DNA of 64,000 bases, taken from the NCBI GenBank assembly GCA_016703325.1, contig JADJCH010000016.1, positions 70,858 through 134,857 of the forward strand. The letters run 5' to 3'. This DNA comes from Burkholderiales bacterium (lineage in GTDB: Bacteria > Pseudomonadota > Gammaproteobacteria > Burkholderiales > Burkholderiaceae_C). Shown here piece by piece: positions 23,248 through 31,507 of this stretch. Within the stretch, counting starts at the first letter, position 1; every line of letters begins with the position of its first letter. The notes under the pieces are model-generated. The model was not told the origin of the DNA. It saw only the letters and a list, made by a program, of their open reading frames with translations, and searched no databases. Made by a program: the position numbers and the translations under genes.

Positions 23248-26200
23248 ATGGCACAGGCCCCCGCAGCGCAGCAGGCATCCACGCTCACCCTGACCTTTGG
23301 CGGCAAGGCCATCGATACCAACGAGTGGCCGGCACAGCTGGGCGGCGCCACGCGCAGCGCGGCCGCAGGAACATCGAACGCTGCGGCGCAGCGTTTCCTG
23401 CCGCCGGACTACCTGGAGGTGCTGGGCGCCTGGGACCTGAGCCGCAGCGCGCGCGATGCAGCCGGTGGCGGCGAGCAGTCGGTGGCCGTGGCGCCCGGCC
23501 AGTTGCTGATGCTGGAGCTGCCGGACGGCTCGACGCTCTACACCAGCGGCGAGCGGCTGCAGCAGGCACTGGAGCAGATGGGGTCGAAGGCACTGTCGGC
23601 CCCGCAGGACGGCAACACCGGCACCCATCGCAGCCTCAACCTGGACCAGTTGCGCGGCACGTCGGCCGACGCCTCCCGTGGGTTGCTGGAAAGCCTGGGG
23701 GGCCTGGTGTCCCGGATCTTCCTGCTGGGCACCCGCGGCTCGGACGGCATCGTCGACGCCGCCCTGCAGCACCTGCGGGAACGGGGTGAGGAAGCGCTGG
23801 CCGACAAGCTCAGGGACGGCGCCGCCTGGGGCGCCAGTTACCTGGCCACGCGCGCGCTGATGTGGGCCATCGAGCGACAGCTCGACAGCCCCCCCGGCCT
23901 GCACCGCTGGGTGGGCAGCAGCGATTCGGCCGCCACCCTGCTGCCGCTGACCCCGGCCGAGCTGGCCGCCGATGCGTCCCAGGGCCCGCTGCTGGTGTTC
24001 ATCCACGGCACGGCGTCCAGCACCCAGGGCAGCTTTGCCGACCTGCGCAGCGCAGCGGAGGCAGCCCGGCTGGACTGGGCGGGCCTGCAGGCCCGCTACG
24101 GCACGCGCATCCTGGCGCTGGAGCACCGCACCTTCTCCGAAAGCCCGATCGAAAACGCCCTGGCGCTGGCGCGCATGCTCCCGCCCGGCGCCCAGATCGA
24201 CCTGGTGACCCACTCGCGCGGTGGCATCGTCGGCGACCTGATGACGCTGGACTGGTCGGACGCCGAGCGCAACCAGGAGTGGATCGAGTCCTATGAACGC
24301 TTCCTGAACCGCGACCTGGCGCTCGACGCCGACGACCTGAAGGACGCCGACCGGCGCGACCGCGCCGGCCTCCATGCCCTGGCCACGGAATGGCGCAGCC
24401 GCCGCTGGCAGGTGGGCCGCTATGTGCGGGTGGCCGCACCGGTGGGCGGCACCCGGCTGGCCGCGGGCAACATCGACCTGTTCCTGTCCTGCCTGCTGTC
24501 GCTGATCGGGCTGATTCCGGCGCTGCAGGTCAGCCCGCTGTTCCATGCCCTCAAGCGCATCACGCTGGAGGTGGCACGCAGCCGCACCGACCCCCACCGC
24601 GTGCCGGGGCTGGAAGCCATGCTGCCCGGCTCGCCGATGGCCCGGCTGCTGTACGGCGCGACGCCGCAGGCCAGCCTGCGGCTGGGCGTGATCGCCGGTG
24701 ACGTGAAGGGTGCACCGCGCTTCTGGCGGCTGGCCGAGCTGCTGACCGACTGGGTGGCCTTCGGCCGCGAAGGCAACGACCTGGTGGTGGACACCGATTC
24801 CATGGCCACCGGCGTGGCCCGCAGCGGCCAGGCGGCACGCAAGTTCGTCGAAGGTGCGCAGGTCAGTCACTTCAACTACTTTGCCGATGCCGAATCGCGC
24901 CGCGCTCTGGCCGGCTGGCTCACCGCCGCCGCACAGGCGCAGGAGGTGGCCGAGTTCGAACCCATCGGGTCGAGTTTCCTGGCCTATGGCAGCGCAGCCA
25001 CCGACCGCAGCGCAGCGGCGGACGGCAGTGACCGCAGTGAGCGTGGCCAGCGTGCCAGCGCCGACCGCCGGCCGGTGGTGATCGTGCTGCCCGGCATCAT
25101 GGGCACCCACCTGGCGGTGGGTGGGCAGCGCATCTGGTTCAACCCGCTGAAGCTGGTGAACAAGGGCCTGGAGAAGATCCGCTACCAGGGCGAGCGGGAC
25201 GGCCGGGCGGCCGATGCCGCCGAGCCGGACCAGCTCTTCGACAGCGCCTACGGCGACCTCTGCCAGCACCTGAAGGACCAGGGCCACCGGGTGCTGACCT
25301 TCCCCTACGACTGGCGCCGGCCGCTGCCGGCCACGGCCGACCAGCTGGCCACGCTGCTGAACCAGACCCTCAATGAGGCCGAACCGGGGCGGCAACCCGG
25401 CGACAGCGCCGAGCTGCCGGTGCGCATCCTGGCGCACAGCATGGGCGGGCTGGTGGTGCGGGCCATGGCGGCCCGGCACCCGCAGCTCTGGCAGCGCTTC
25501 ATCGGCCGCGAAGGCGCGCGTTTTGTCATGCTGGGCACCCCCAACCGCGGCTCGCACCTGATGGTGGAAATGCTGCTCGGCAAGGGCGACACCGTGCGCC
25601 AGCTCGCCATGCTGGACCTGAAGCTGAAGCTCCAGGGGGTGCTGGACATCGTGGCCGGCTTCCCGGGTGCGGTGTCGCTGCTGCCGCATCCCTCGCTGCA
25701 GGTGCCGGGCAGTCTGGCGGTGGACAACTACCTGAACCCGCAGCTCTGGATCGACTGGAAGCCCCAGGTCTTCGATTTCTGGTTCGGTGACCGCCGCGTC
25801 GGTGTACCGACCGACGCTGCCCAGGACGGTGCGGCTGAGCTCTGGGCCCTGGGCGGCCTGAAGGAATGCCGGCTGCCGGTGACGTCAGCGCAGCAGGAGC
25901 GGGTGATCTACGTGGCCGGCCAGGCCGAACGCACCGCCTGCGGCGTGGCGCTGGCCGGCGGACGGCTGAAGATGCTGGGCAGCGCCCGGGGCGATGGCTC
26001 GGTGCTGTGGCAGTCCGGCCGCATCGAGGGCATCGGGGCGGTTTACCAGATGGAGGTGCCGCACGGCGACCTGGCGGCCACCGCCGAGCACTTCCCCGCG
26101 CTGACCGACCTGCTCACCGCCGGTCGCACCCGGCGGCTGCGGGAGGGCTGGCCGGTGGAAACGCAGCGGGGCGTCGAGGCGGAACGCGAAACCCTCTCCT

Positions 26201-29200
26201 CCTACGACGCCGGCCCCACCCCGCACCCCACCGACGAGGCCCTGCTCGCCGGTCTGCTGGGGCCCACGCGGCGGCGCGGCGGTGGGGTCCGGGGGGCCCG
26301 CAAGGCGGGCTCCAGCCCGCTGCAGGTGACCTGCCGGGCGATGGACCTGATCCACGCCACCGACCCGGTGCTGGTGGGCCATTACCAGCAGGACCCGATC
26401 TCCGGTGCAGAAGCGGTGATCGACCGACAGCTGGTGCGTGGCGAATTGAGCACACGACACCACCTGGGGCTCTACCCCGGTGCCATCGGAACGGCCACCG
26501 TGGTGCTGCTCGACGCCAACGAGGCCGAACGCCGCCGCGGCAGCCAGCGCGGCGCGGTCGTCACCGGGCTGGGCGAGATGGGCCAGCTCAGCGCCGGCTC
26601 GCTGACCGAGGCGGTTCGGTCCGCGGCGCTGCGATACCTGCTCAGTACGGTGGAACGCGCTGGCGGCTTCGAGGGTGACGGGCAGGCCCAGCGGCAGCCG
26701 CCGCTGGAGATCGGCCTGGCCACGCTGCTGCTGGGCCACAACTCCACCGCCAACATCGAGATCGCCGACTCGGTGCGCGCCCTGCTCAGCGGCGTGCTGG
26801 AGGCCAACCGGCAGTTCGACCAGGTGCGCCGCAGCGGTCGCAAGGTGCGCATCACCCGGCTGGAGATCATCGAGCGCTACCTGGACGTGGCCATCACCGC
26901 GACCCGGGCTCTGCAGAGCGTGGCCGAGGAACTCAATGCCGACGCCGGCCTGGACGGCAGCCGCATCCATGCCGCCGCTGAACTGCAGCAGGGTGAGGGC
27001 TGGCGGCCCCGCCTGGCCGCCGCAGGCGGGGACAACTACTGGCCCCGGCTGATCGTCACCGAAGCCCAGCCAAACTGCCCGGACGAGGTCGCCAACGACA
27101 GCGGGCCCTCCGCCGGGGCAGACCCGGCAGCCGTTGCGCCGCCGGGCCAGCGCACCCCCTCCCGCCGCGCCGGCATCGCCGACCGGCTGCGTTATGTCTA
27201 CCTGGCCCAGCGGGCCCGTGCCGAGACGGAGGTGCTGCAACGCCAGCCCGGACTGATCGAGAAGCTGGTGCAGATGTCCATCCACCAGCCCGGGCGGACG
27301 GCCGACCTGTCGCGCACCCTGTTCCAGCTGATGGTGCCGCTGGACTTCAAGGAGGCCGCGCGCCAGACCGACAGGCTGGCGCTGCTGGTGGACGACCGCA
27401 CCGCCAACATGCCCTGGGAGCTGCTGAGCAGCGACGGTGTCGAGCCGATGGTGGCCCGCACCGCCATGGTCCGCCAGTTCGAGACCAGCCAATGGCGCCG
27501 CCGCCCACGCTCCACCGTGGACCGCCTCGCCTATGTGGTGGGCAACCCCTCCACGAAGGGTTTCAAGGAGGCCTTCTCCGCCCCGGGCCGGCCGATCGAC
27601 GACGATCCGGTCGACCTGCCGGGCGCCGAGGCCGAGGCCCGGGTCGTCAGCACCCTGCTGCGCAACGGCGGCTACCAGCCCACCGAATCGATCGGCCCAC
27701 GCGAAAGTGCGCTGGAGGTGATCAACCGCCTGTTCCAGCGCCCCTACCGCATCGTTCACATCGCCGCACATGGCGAGTTCGAGCTCATGGCCGCGGACGG
27801 GTCACTGCGCAGCGGCGTGCTGCTGTCGGACGGGCTGCTGCTGACGGCCGCCGAGATCGACCAGATGGAGGTGGTGCCGGACCTGGTGTTCCTGAACTGC
27901 TGCCATCTCGGCGTGGTGGACGACGGCCGCACACGTCGGCAGGTGCCCTACCACCGCCTCGCGGCCAGCCTGGCGCGGCAGTTGATCGACATGGGCGTGC
28001 GCGCGGTGGTGGTGGCCGGCTGGGCGGTGGACGACGCTGCCGCCAAACTCTTTGCCGAGACCTTCTACCAGGGCCTGCTGCAGCAGCGCCTGCCCTTCGG
28101 CATGGCGGTGGCCGAAGCCCGACGTGCCGTGCTCAAGACCCATCCGCGCACCAACACCTGGGGGGCCTACCAGGCCTACGGCGACCCGGGTTTCCTGATC
28201 GACCCGACGATGGGCCAGGACAGTGGCAGCGCAGCAGCCGCTGCACCTCAACCCCCAGGCGTCCGCCAGGAACCGCCCTTTGTGGCGCCGCAGGAACTGG
28301 TCGATGCGCTGGAGCAGCTGGAAGAGCGACAGAAGGCACGCATCGCCAGCTCCGCCGGCGAGCGCAGTCCGACCGACTTTGCCGCCCTGAAGCGGCAGGT
28401 GGACGGCCTGCTGCGCCGCGCGCCACCCGGCGCGAACTGGGCCGAGCGGGGCGACGTGGCCTGTGCGATCGGCACGCTGTACGCCGCCTTCGGCCCGGCC
28501 GGCTACACCGAAGCCATCGCCCATCTGGCCCGCGCTGCACAGGATGAAAACGAGGCACAACGTGTGCCGCTCAAGGCCCTGGAAACCCTGGCCAACCTGG
28601 AATCCCGCCATGGGGAGCGCCAACGCGACGCCGCAGCGGTGGAGCGGGCGCAGGCGCGGCTGAAGGGGCTGATCAGCGCGGCCGGTGACGCCAGCGACCA
28701 CCCCACCACCGCCACCCCGGAGCGCTGCAGCCTGCTGGGCAGCGCACTGAAGCGCCACGCCGCATTGAAGGCAGCCTCAGACGACACCGACCCCGCCGCG
28801 CTGCGAACGCTGCTCGCAGCCTCGGCCGAGTGGTACCGCCGCGGCGAGCGGACCAGTGCAGCCCTCTACCCCCGACTGAATCGCATGACGCTGGACGCAC
28901 TGGTGCTGGAGTCCGTCGAGCCCGGCCATGCGCGCCGGATCGGTGAAGAAGCCGACGACATCGCCCGCCAGGCTGCGGCGAACTTCATCACCAGCCGGGA
29001 CTACTTCGACGCTCTGATGCCCGCCGACGCGGCCGTCGCCAAAGCCCTGGTCAGCGGCCGGCTGGACGACCCGGCGCGCAGCGCCGGGGAGGTGGAGTCC
29101 CTGTTCCAGCAGTACGAAGCCGCGCGCCGCAGCCTGCCGGAAAGTGGTCGCTCGATGGACTCGGTGCGCAGCAACCTCGAGCTGCTGGCCCGCTTTGCCC

Positions 29201-30102
29201 GGCGCCTGGGCCCGCCGGAGCGGGCCGACGCCCTGGGGCAGTTGGCGGCGCGCTGGTCGCCGCGGGCCGAGGGAGATGAAGGTGGAGGTGGAGGTGCCGC
29301 AACCGAGGCGTCGCGTGCAGCCCCCTCCGCAGCGTCTGCCACGGGCGCGGGCAAGACCCCACGCAAGCCGTCAGCCAAGACAGCGGCCAAAGCGGCGACC
29401 CGACCGTGGCCGAAGTCATCCGCACGGGGCCTGGAGGGCGCTGCAGCGTTGACCGCCGGCCAGGTCAGCGCCCACTTCAGTCTGCAGGAGCTCACCGCCT
29501 CCGACACCGCCCGGGCCAGGGGCATTGCCAACCAGCCCGGCCCGGCCGAACTCCGGCGCATGAAGGCCCTGTGCGAGCAGGTGCTGGAGCCGCTGCGCAC
29601 GGCGCTGGGCAAGCCGATCACCATCAACTCCTGCTACCGCGGCCCGGAACTCAATGCCGCCGTGGGTGGCGCGGCCAACAGCCAGCACGTCAGCGGACAG
29701 GCGGCCGACATCAAGGTGGGCGGCATGACGGTGCTGGCGCTGTTCCAGCACATCCTCCAGCAGGGCCTGCCCTTCGATCAGCTGATCTACGAGGCCCCCA
29801 GCGCCACCTCCCAGTGGGTGCACATCTCCTACAACGCCGACGGCAACCGCAGCCAGATCCTCAACGCGGTGTTCAAACCCGGCCAGCGCACCAGCTACCT
29901 GGGGCTGACCCGGGAGCAGGCGCTGGCGCTGAAGCCGACCGCAGCCAGCCGGTCCGCTCGGCGTGCACAGGCTTCAGAGCCCGCTGCGGAGCCGGGCTAC
30001 GAAGAGCGAGGGGACGAGCCTGACGAGCTTCCGGCCGAAAAACCGCGCAGAAGCCGAAGCCCTCGCCGGGCCCGGACAGGGGGAACGCAAGGGGAGGGTT
30101 GA
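23248..30102 (+). CDS. Giant multidomain protein: two alpha/beta hydrolases, CHAT protease, helical repeats, M15 peptidase
   Basis: A 2284-residue protein from ATG 23248 (AGGAGG five bases upstream), uninterrupted. Domains in order: a hydrolase with oxyanion FIHGT (253-254) and nucleophile T-H-S323-R-G-G; a second, LCAT/PGAP1-like lipase fold with LPGIMGTH (615-621) and A-H-S731-M-G-G; residues about 1025-1250 with LVGHYQQD, LGLYPGAIGT and GAVVTGLGEMGQL, reminiscent of the macro-like N-domain of M17 aminopeptidases (tentative); a CHAT caspase-like protease (about 1370-1660) with His1508 in HIAAHGEF and Cys1552 in LNCCHLG; an alpha-helical TPR/TRAFs-binding-like region (about 1690-2000); an Ala/Lys linker; and an M15 D,D-peptidase-like domain (about 2070-2215) with zinc ligands H2147, D2154 (SQHVSGQAAD) and H2192. 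No signal peptide. It faces the TIR and NDT genes convergently. A conflict or immune role is inferred; delivery by the neighbouring injection system is an alternative. Confidence 0.85.
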   Translation: MAQAPAAQQASTLTLTFGGKAIDTNEWPAQLGGATRSAAAGTSNAAAQRFLPPDYLEVLGAWDLSRSARDAAGGGEQSVAVAPGQLLMLELPDGSTLYTSGERLQQALEQMGSKALSAPQDGNTGTHRSLNLDQLRGTSADASRGLLESLGGLVSRIFLLGTRGSDGIVDAALQHLRERGEEALADKLRDGAAWGASYLATRALMWAIERQLDSPPGLHRWVGSSDSAATLLPLTPAELAADASQGPLLVFIHGTASSTQGSFADLRSAAEAARLDWAGLQARYGTRILALEHRTFSESPIENALALARMLPPGAQIDLVTHSRGGIVGDLMTLDWSDAERNQEWIESYERFLNRDLALDADDLKDADRRDRAGLHALATEWRSRRWQVGRYVRVAAPVGGTRLAAGNIDLFLSCLLSLIGLIPALQVSPLFHALKRITLEVARSRTDPHRVPGLEAMLPGSPMARLLYGATPQASLRLGVIAGDVKGAPRFWRLAELLTDWVAFGREGNDLVVDTDSMATGVARSGQAARKFVEGAQVSHFNYFADAESRRALAGWLTAAAQAQEVAEFEPIGSSFLAYGSAATDRSAAADGSDRSERGQRASADRRPVVIVLPGIMGTHLAVGGQRIWFNPLKLVNKGLEKIRYQGERDGRAADAAEPDQLFDSAYGDLCQHLKDQGHRVLTFPYDWRRPLPATADQLATLLNQTLNEAEPGRQPGDSAELPVRILAHSMGGLVVRAMAARHPQLWQRFIGREGARFVMLGTPNRGSHLMVEMLLGKGDTVRQLAMLDLKLKLQGVLDIVAGFPGAVSLLPHPSLQVPGSLAVDNYLNPQLWIDWKPQVFDFWFGDRRVGVPTDAAQDGAAELWALGGLKECRLPVTSAQQERVIYVAGQAERTACGVALAGGRLKMLGSARGDGSVLWQSGRIEGIGAVYQMEVPHGDLAATAEHFPALTDLLTAGRTRRLREGWPVETQRGVEAERETLSSYDAGPTPHPTDEALLAGLLGPTRRRGGGVRGARKAGSSPLQVTCRAMDLIHATDPVLVGHYQQDPISGAEAVIDRQLVRGELSTRHHLGLYPGAIGTATVVLLDANEAERRRGSQRGAVVTGLGEMGQLSAGSLTEAVRSAALRYLLSTVERAGGFEGDGQAQRQPPLEIGLATLLLGHNSTANIEIADSVRALLSGVLEANRQFDQVRRSGRKVRITRLEIIERYLDVAITATRALQSVAEELNADAGLDGSRIHAAAELQQGEGWRPRLAAAGGDNYWPRLIVTEAQPNCPDEVANDSGPSAGADPAAVAPPGQRTPSRRAGIADRLRYVYLAQRARAETEVLQRQPGLIEKLVQMSIHQPGRTADLSRTLFQLMVPLDFKEAARQTDRLALLVDDRTANMPWELLSSDGVEPMVARTAMVRQFETSQWRRRPRSTVDRLAYVVGNPSTKGFKEAFSAPGRPIDDDPVDLPGAEAEARVVSTLLRNGGYQPTESIGPRESALEVINRLFQRPYRIVHIAAHGEFELMAADGSLRSGVLLSDGLLLTAAEIDQMEVVPDLVFLNCCHLGVVDDGRTRRQVPYHRLAASLARQLIDMGVRAVVVAGWAVDDAAAKLFAETFYQGLLQQRLPFGMAVAEARRAVLKTHPRTNTWGAYQAYGDPGFLIDPTMGQDSGSAAAAAPQPPGVRQEPPFVAPQELVDALEQLEERQKARIASSAGERSPTDFAALKRQVDGLLRRAPPGANWAERGDVACAIGTLYAAFGPAGYTEAIAHLARAAQDENEAQRVPLKALETLANLESRHGERQRDAAAVERAQARLKGLISAAGDASDHPTTATPERCSLLGSALKRHAALKAASDDTDPAALRTLLAASAEWYRRGERTSAALYPRLNRMTLDALVLESVEPGHARRIGEEADDIARQAAANFITSRDYFDALMPADAAVAKALVSGRLDDPARSAGEVESLFQQYEAARRSLPESGRSMDSVRSNLELLARFARRLGPPERADALGQLAARWSPRAEGDEGGGGGAATEASRAAPSAASATGAGKTPRKPSAKTAAKAATRPWPKSSARGLEGAAALTAGQVSAHFSLQELTASDTARARGIANQPGPAELRRMKALCEQVLEPLRTALGKPITINSCYRGPELNAAVGGAANSQHVSGQAADIKVGGMTVLALFQHILQQGLPFDQLIYEAPSATSQWVHISYNADGNRSQILNAVFKPGQRTSYLGLTREQALALKPTAASRSARRAQASEPAAEPGYEERGDEPDELPAEKPRRSRSPRRARTGGTQGEG

Positions 30103-30129
30103 AGCGGCTGGGAGCTGAACCGGCTGGTT

Positions 30130-30160
30130 GGGCCGATCGGGCTGAACGGGCCGATCGGGC
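30130..30160 (+). repeat. Two direct copies of a 13-bp GC-rich unit
   Basis: GGGCCGATCGGGC occurs at 30130-30142 and again at 30148-30160. The second copy is the 5' arm of the hairpin between the convergent genes. Confidence 0.6.
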
Positions 30161-30178
30161 CAAAAGGCCAGTCGGCCC
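30148..30178. terminator. Hairpin between convergent genes (likely bidirectional terminator)
   Basis: GGGCCGA (30148-30154) pairs with TCGGCCC (30172-30178), with an inner GGCC-AAAA-GGCC stem-loop. It sits midway between the stop of the giant gene (30102) and the stop of the TIR gene (30212), as expected for a shared terminator. There is no strong T-run on either side. Confidence 0.55.
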
Positions 30179-30211
30179 CTCCCTCGCGGAACACCGACGC
30201 CGGCTGCCGCA

Positions 30212-31498
30212 TCAATCCACGGCGGCCGACAGACGTCGGCGCCGATAGGCCCGCGCAGCGCGGTAGGCCAGTGCCAGCAGTTCGCTGTCACTGTCGTAGA
30301 CCTGCAGCTCCATGCCGCGCAGCATGAAGGGCTGCTGGCGGTAGGGGCCTGCGGCCACCAGGGTGCAGTCCACCCCCGCGCCCCGGGCCACTCCGGCTTC
30401 GATGCAGGTGTTCAGGTTGTTGCCGCTGATGTCCGCCAGCACCCAGACCGCGTCGCGGATCAGCTGGATCAGCGTGCTGTGCACCGCATCGCCCTGCACC
30501 TGCTCACCCAGGACACAACGCAGGCCGGCTGCACGCTGGATCAGGCGACGCAAGGTCAGGTTGCGTGAGCGGTGTTCGGCATCGAAGTCCACCGCCAGAA
30601 AGAGGTGACCGGCCCGCGGGCGGGATCGGCAGCGCTCGATGAAATCCTGTGCCAGCTCCTCCAGGTCGGCGGGCAGGGGCTGCCCTTCGTTGCCGTCGGC
30701 ACGGCAGCCCACCGGCAGGTCAGACGGCAGGTCGGCCCCCTGCTCGGCCACCACCAACAGGGGCAGGCGCAGTTGCTGGGCCGTGCGCGCCTCGCGGATG
30801 AAGTGCTTGAGTCGGTCGTCGTCGGGGCTGCGTGGGCGGTTGGGGATGATGCTGAGCACCCCCGCGCAGCTGCGCATGATGGCGCGCACCCGGTCGCCGC
30901 TGAAACTGGGCCAGTCCGGTGAGTCGCCGATCAGGCGCAGCCCCGGCCGCTCCAGTTGCTGGAGCACCCGCCGCGCCAGCGCCTGCTCGTGCCCAACCTT
31001 CCAGCTCAGGCTGACGTAGAGGTCCAACGGCGGCTCGGCCACGTCCAGCTCACCGGCCTCGCCGGACAGGGCCTCCAGCAGCTCGGCCCAGGCTGAAAGC
31101 TCGCCGCGACGTTCACCTGCCAGGTCCACCCACTTGGTGCTTTGCAGGAAGTCCGGCAGCTCGCAGTCCTCGATGCGCACCGGAATGACCCGGAAATCGC
31201 GCGCGTCGGCGCGGTTGCGTTCGGTGCAGGCCAGATTCCACTCATCCTCCACCCAGCCAGAGGCCACCGAGGCCTGCGACAACACGATCAACGCGCTGCG
31301 GCACTGCGCGATCGCCCGCCCCAGCTCCGAGGCGATCTTGGAGCCGGCCGGCAGGTGCACTGCGTCGTACCAGATCTGCAGTCCCGCCCGTTCCAGCCAA
31401 GCGTGCAGGCTGTCCACCACCGCCTTGTCCGCATGGGCATGGCTGAGGAAGGTGTCCCAGGGGCGCTGGCGCAGCGGTTGGCGGGCGGGCTCGGCCAT
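30212..31498 (-). CDS. TIR domain protein with C-terminal NDT-like domain
   Basis: A 428-residue protein from ATG 31498, with GAGGTG upstream and only nine bases after the previous stop. Residues 13-125 form a TIR domain: WDTFLSHAHADKAVVDSL, LQIWYDAVHLPAGSKI, ALIVLSQASVASGWVEDEWN. Glu86 in W82-V-E-D-E86 is where NADase-active TIR domains (such as SARM1) have their catalytic glutamate. Residues about 160-265 are a second alpha/beta domain (LYVSLSWKVGHEQALARRVL, IIPNRPRSPDD) of unclear family. Residues about 290-420 resemble a nucleoside 2-deoxyribosyltransferase-like fold: VWVLADISGNNLNTCIEAGV parallels DYAVADLTGANANVFYELGL in the upstream gene. Cytoplasmic. Probably NAD or nucleotide handling in an immune or signalling module, by inference. 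Confidence 0.85.
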   Translation of the reverse strand: MAEPARQPLRQRPWDTFLSHAHADKAVVDSLHAWLERAGLQIWYDAVHLPAGSKIASELGRAIAQCRSALIVLSQASVASGWVEDEWNLACTERNRADARDFRVIPVRIEDCELPDFLQSTKWVDLAGERRGELSAWAELLEALSGEAGELDVAEPPLDLYVSLSWKVGHEQALARRVLQQLERPGLRLIGDSPDWPSFSGDRVRAIMRSCAGVLSIIPNRPRSPDDDRLKHFIREARTAQQLRLPLLVVAEQGADLPSDLPVGCRADGNEGQPLPADLEELAQDFIERCRSRPRAGHLFLAVDFDAEHRSRNLTLRRLIQRAAGLRCVLGEQVQGDAVHSTLIQLIRDAVWVLADISGNNLNTCIEAGVARGAGVDCTLVAAGPYRQQPFMLRGMELQVYDSDSELLALAYRAARAYRRRRLSAAVD

Positions 31499-31507
31499 GG
31501 GGTCACC

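Noticed and set aside
23137..25689. 850-codon minus-strand frame opposite the giant gene
   Set aside because: It is a high-GC antisense frame rich in Gln, His and Arg with no domain; the plus strand encodes clear hydrolase motifs.
25885..27771. 628-codon minus-strand frame
   Set aside because: Antisense shadow of the region ahead of and including the CHAT domain; composition is typical of reverse frames.
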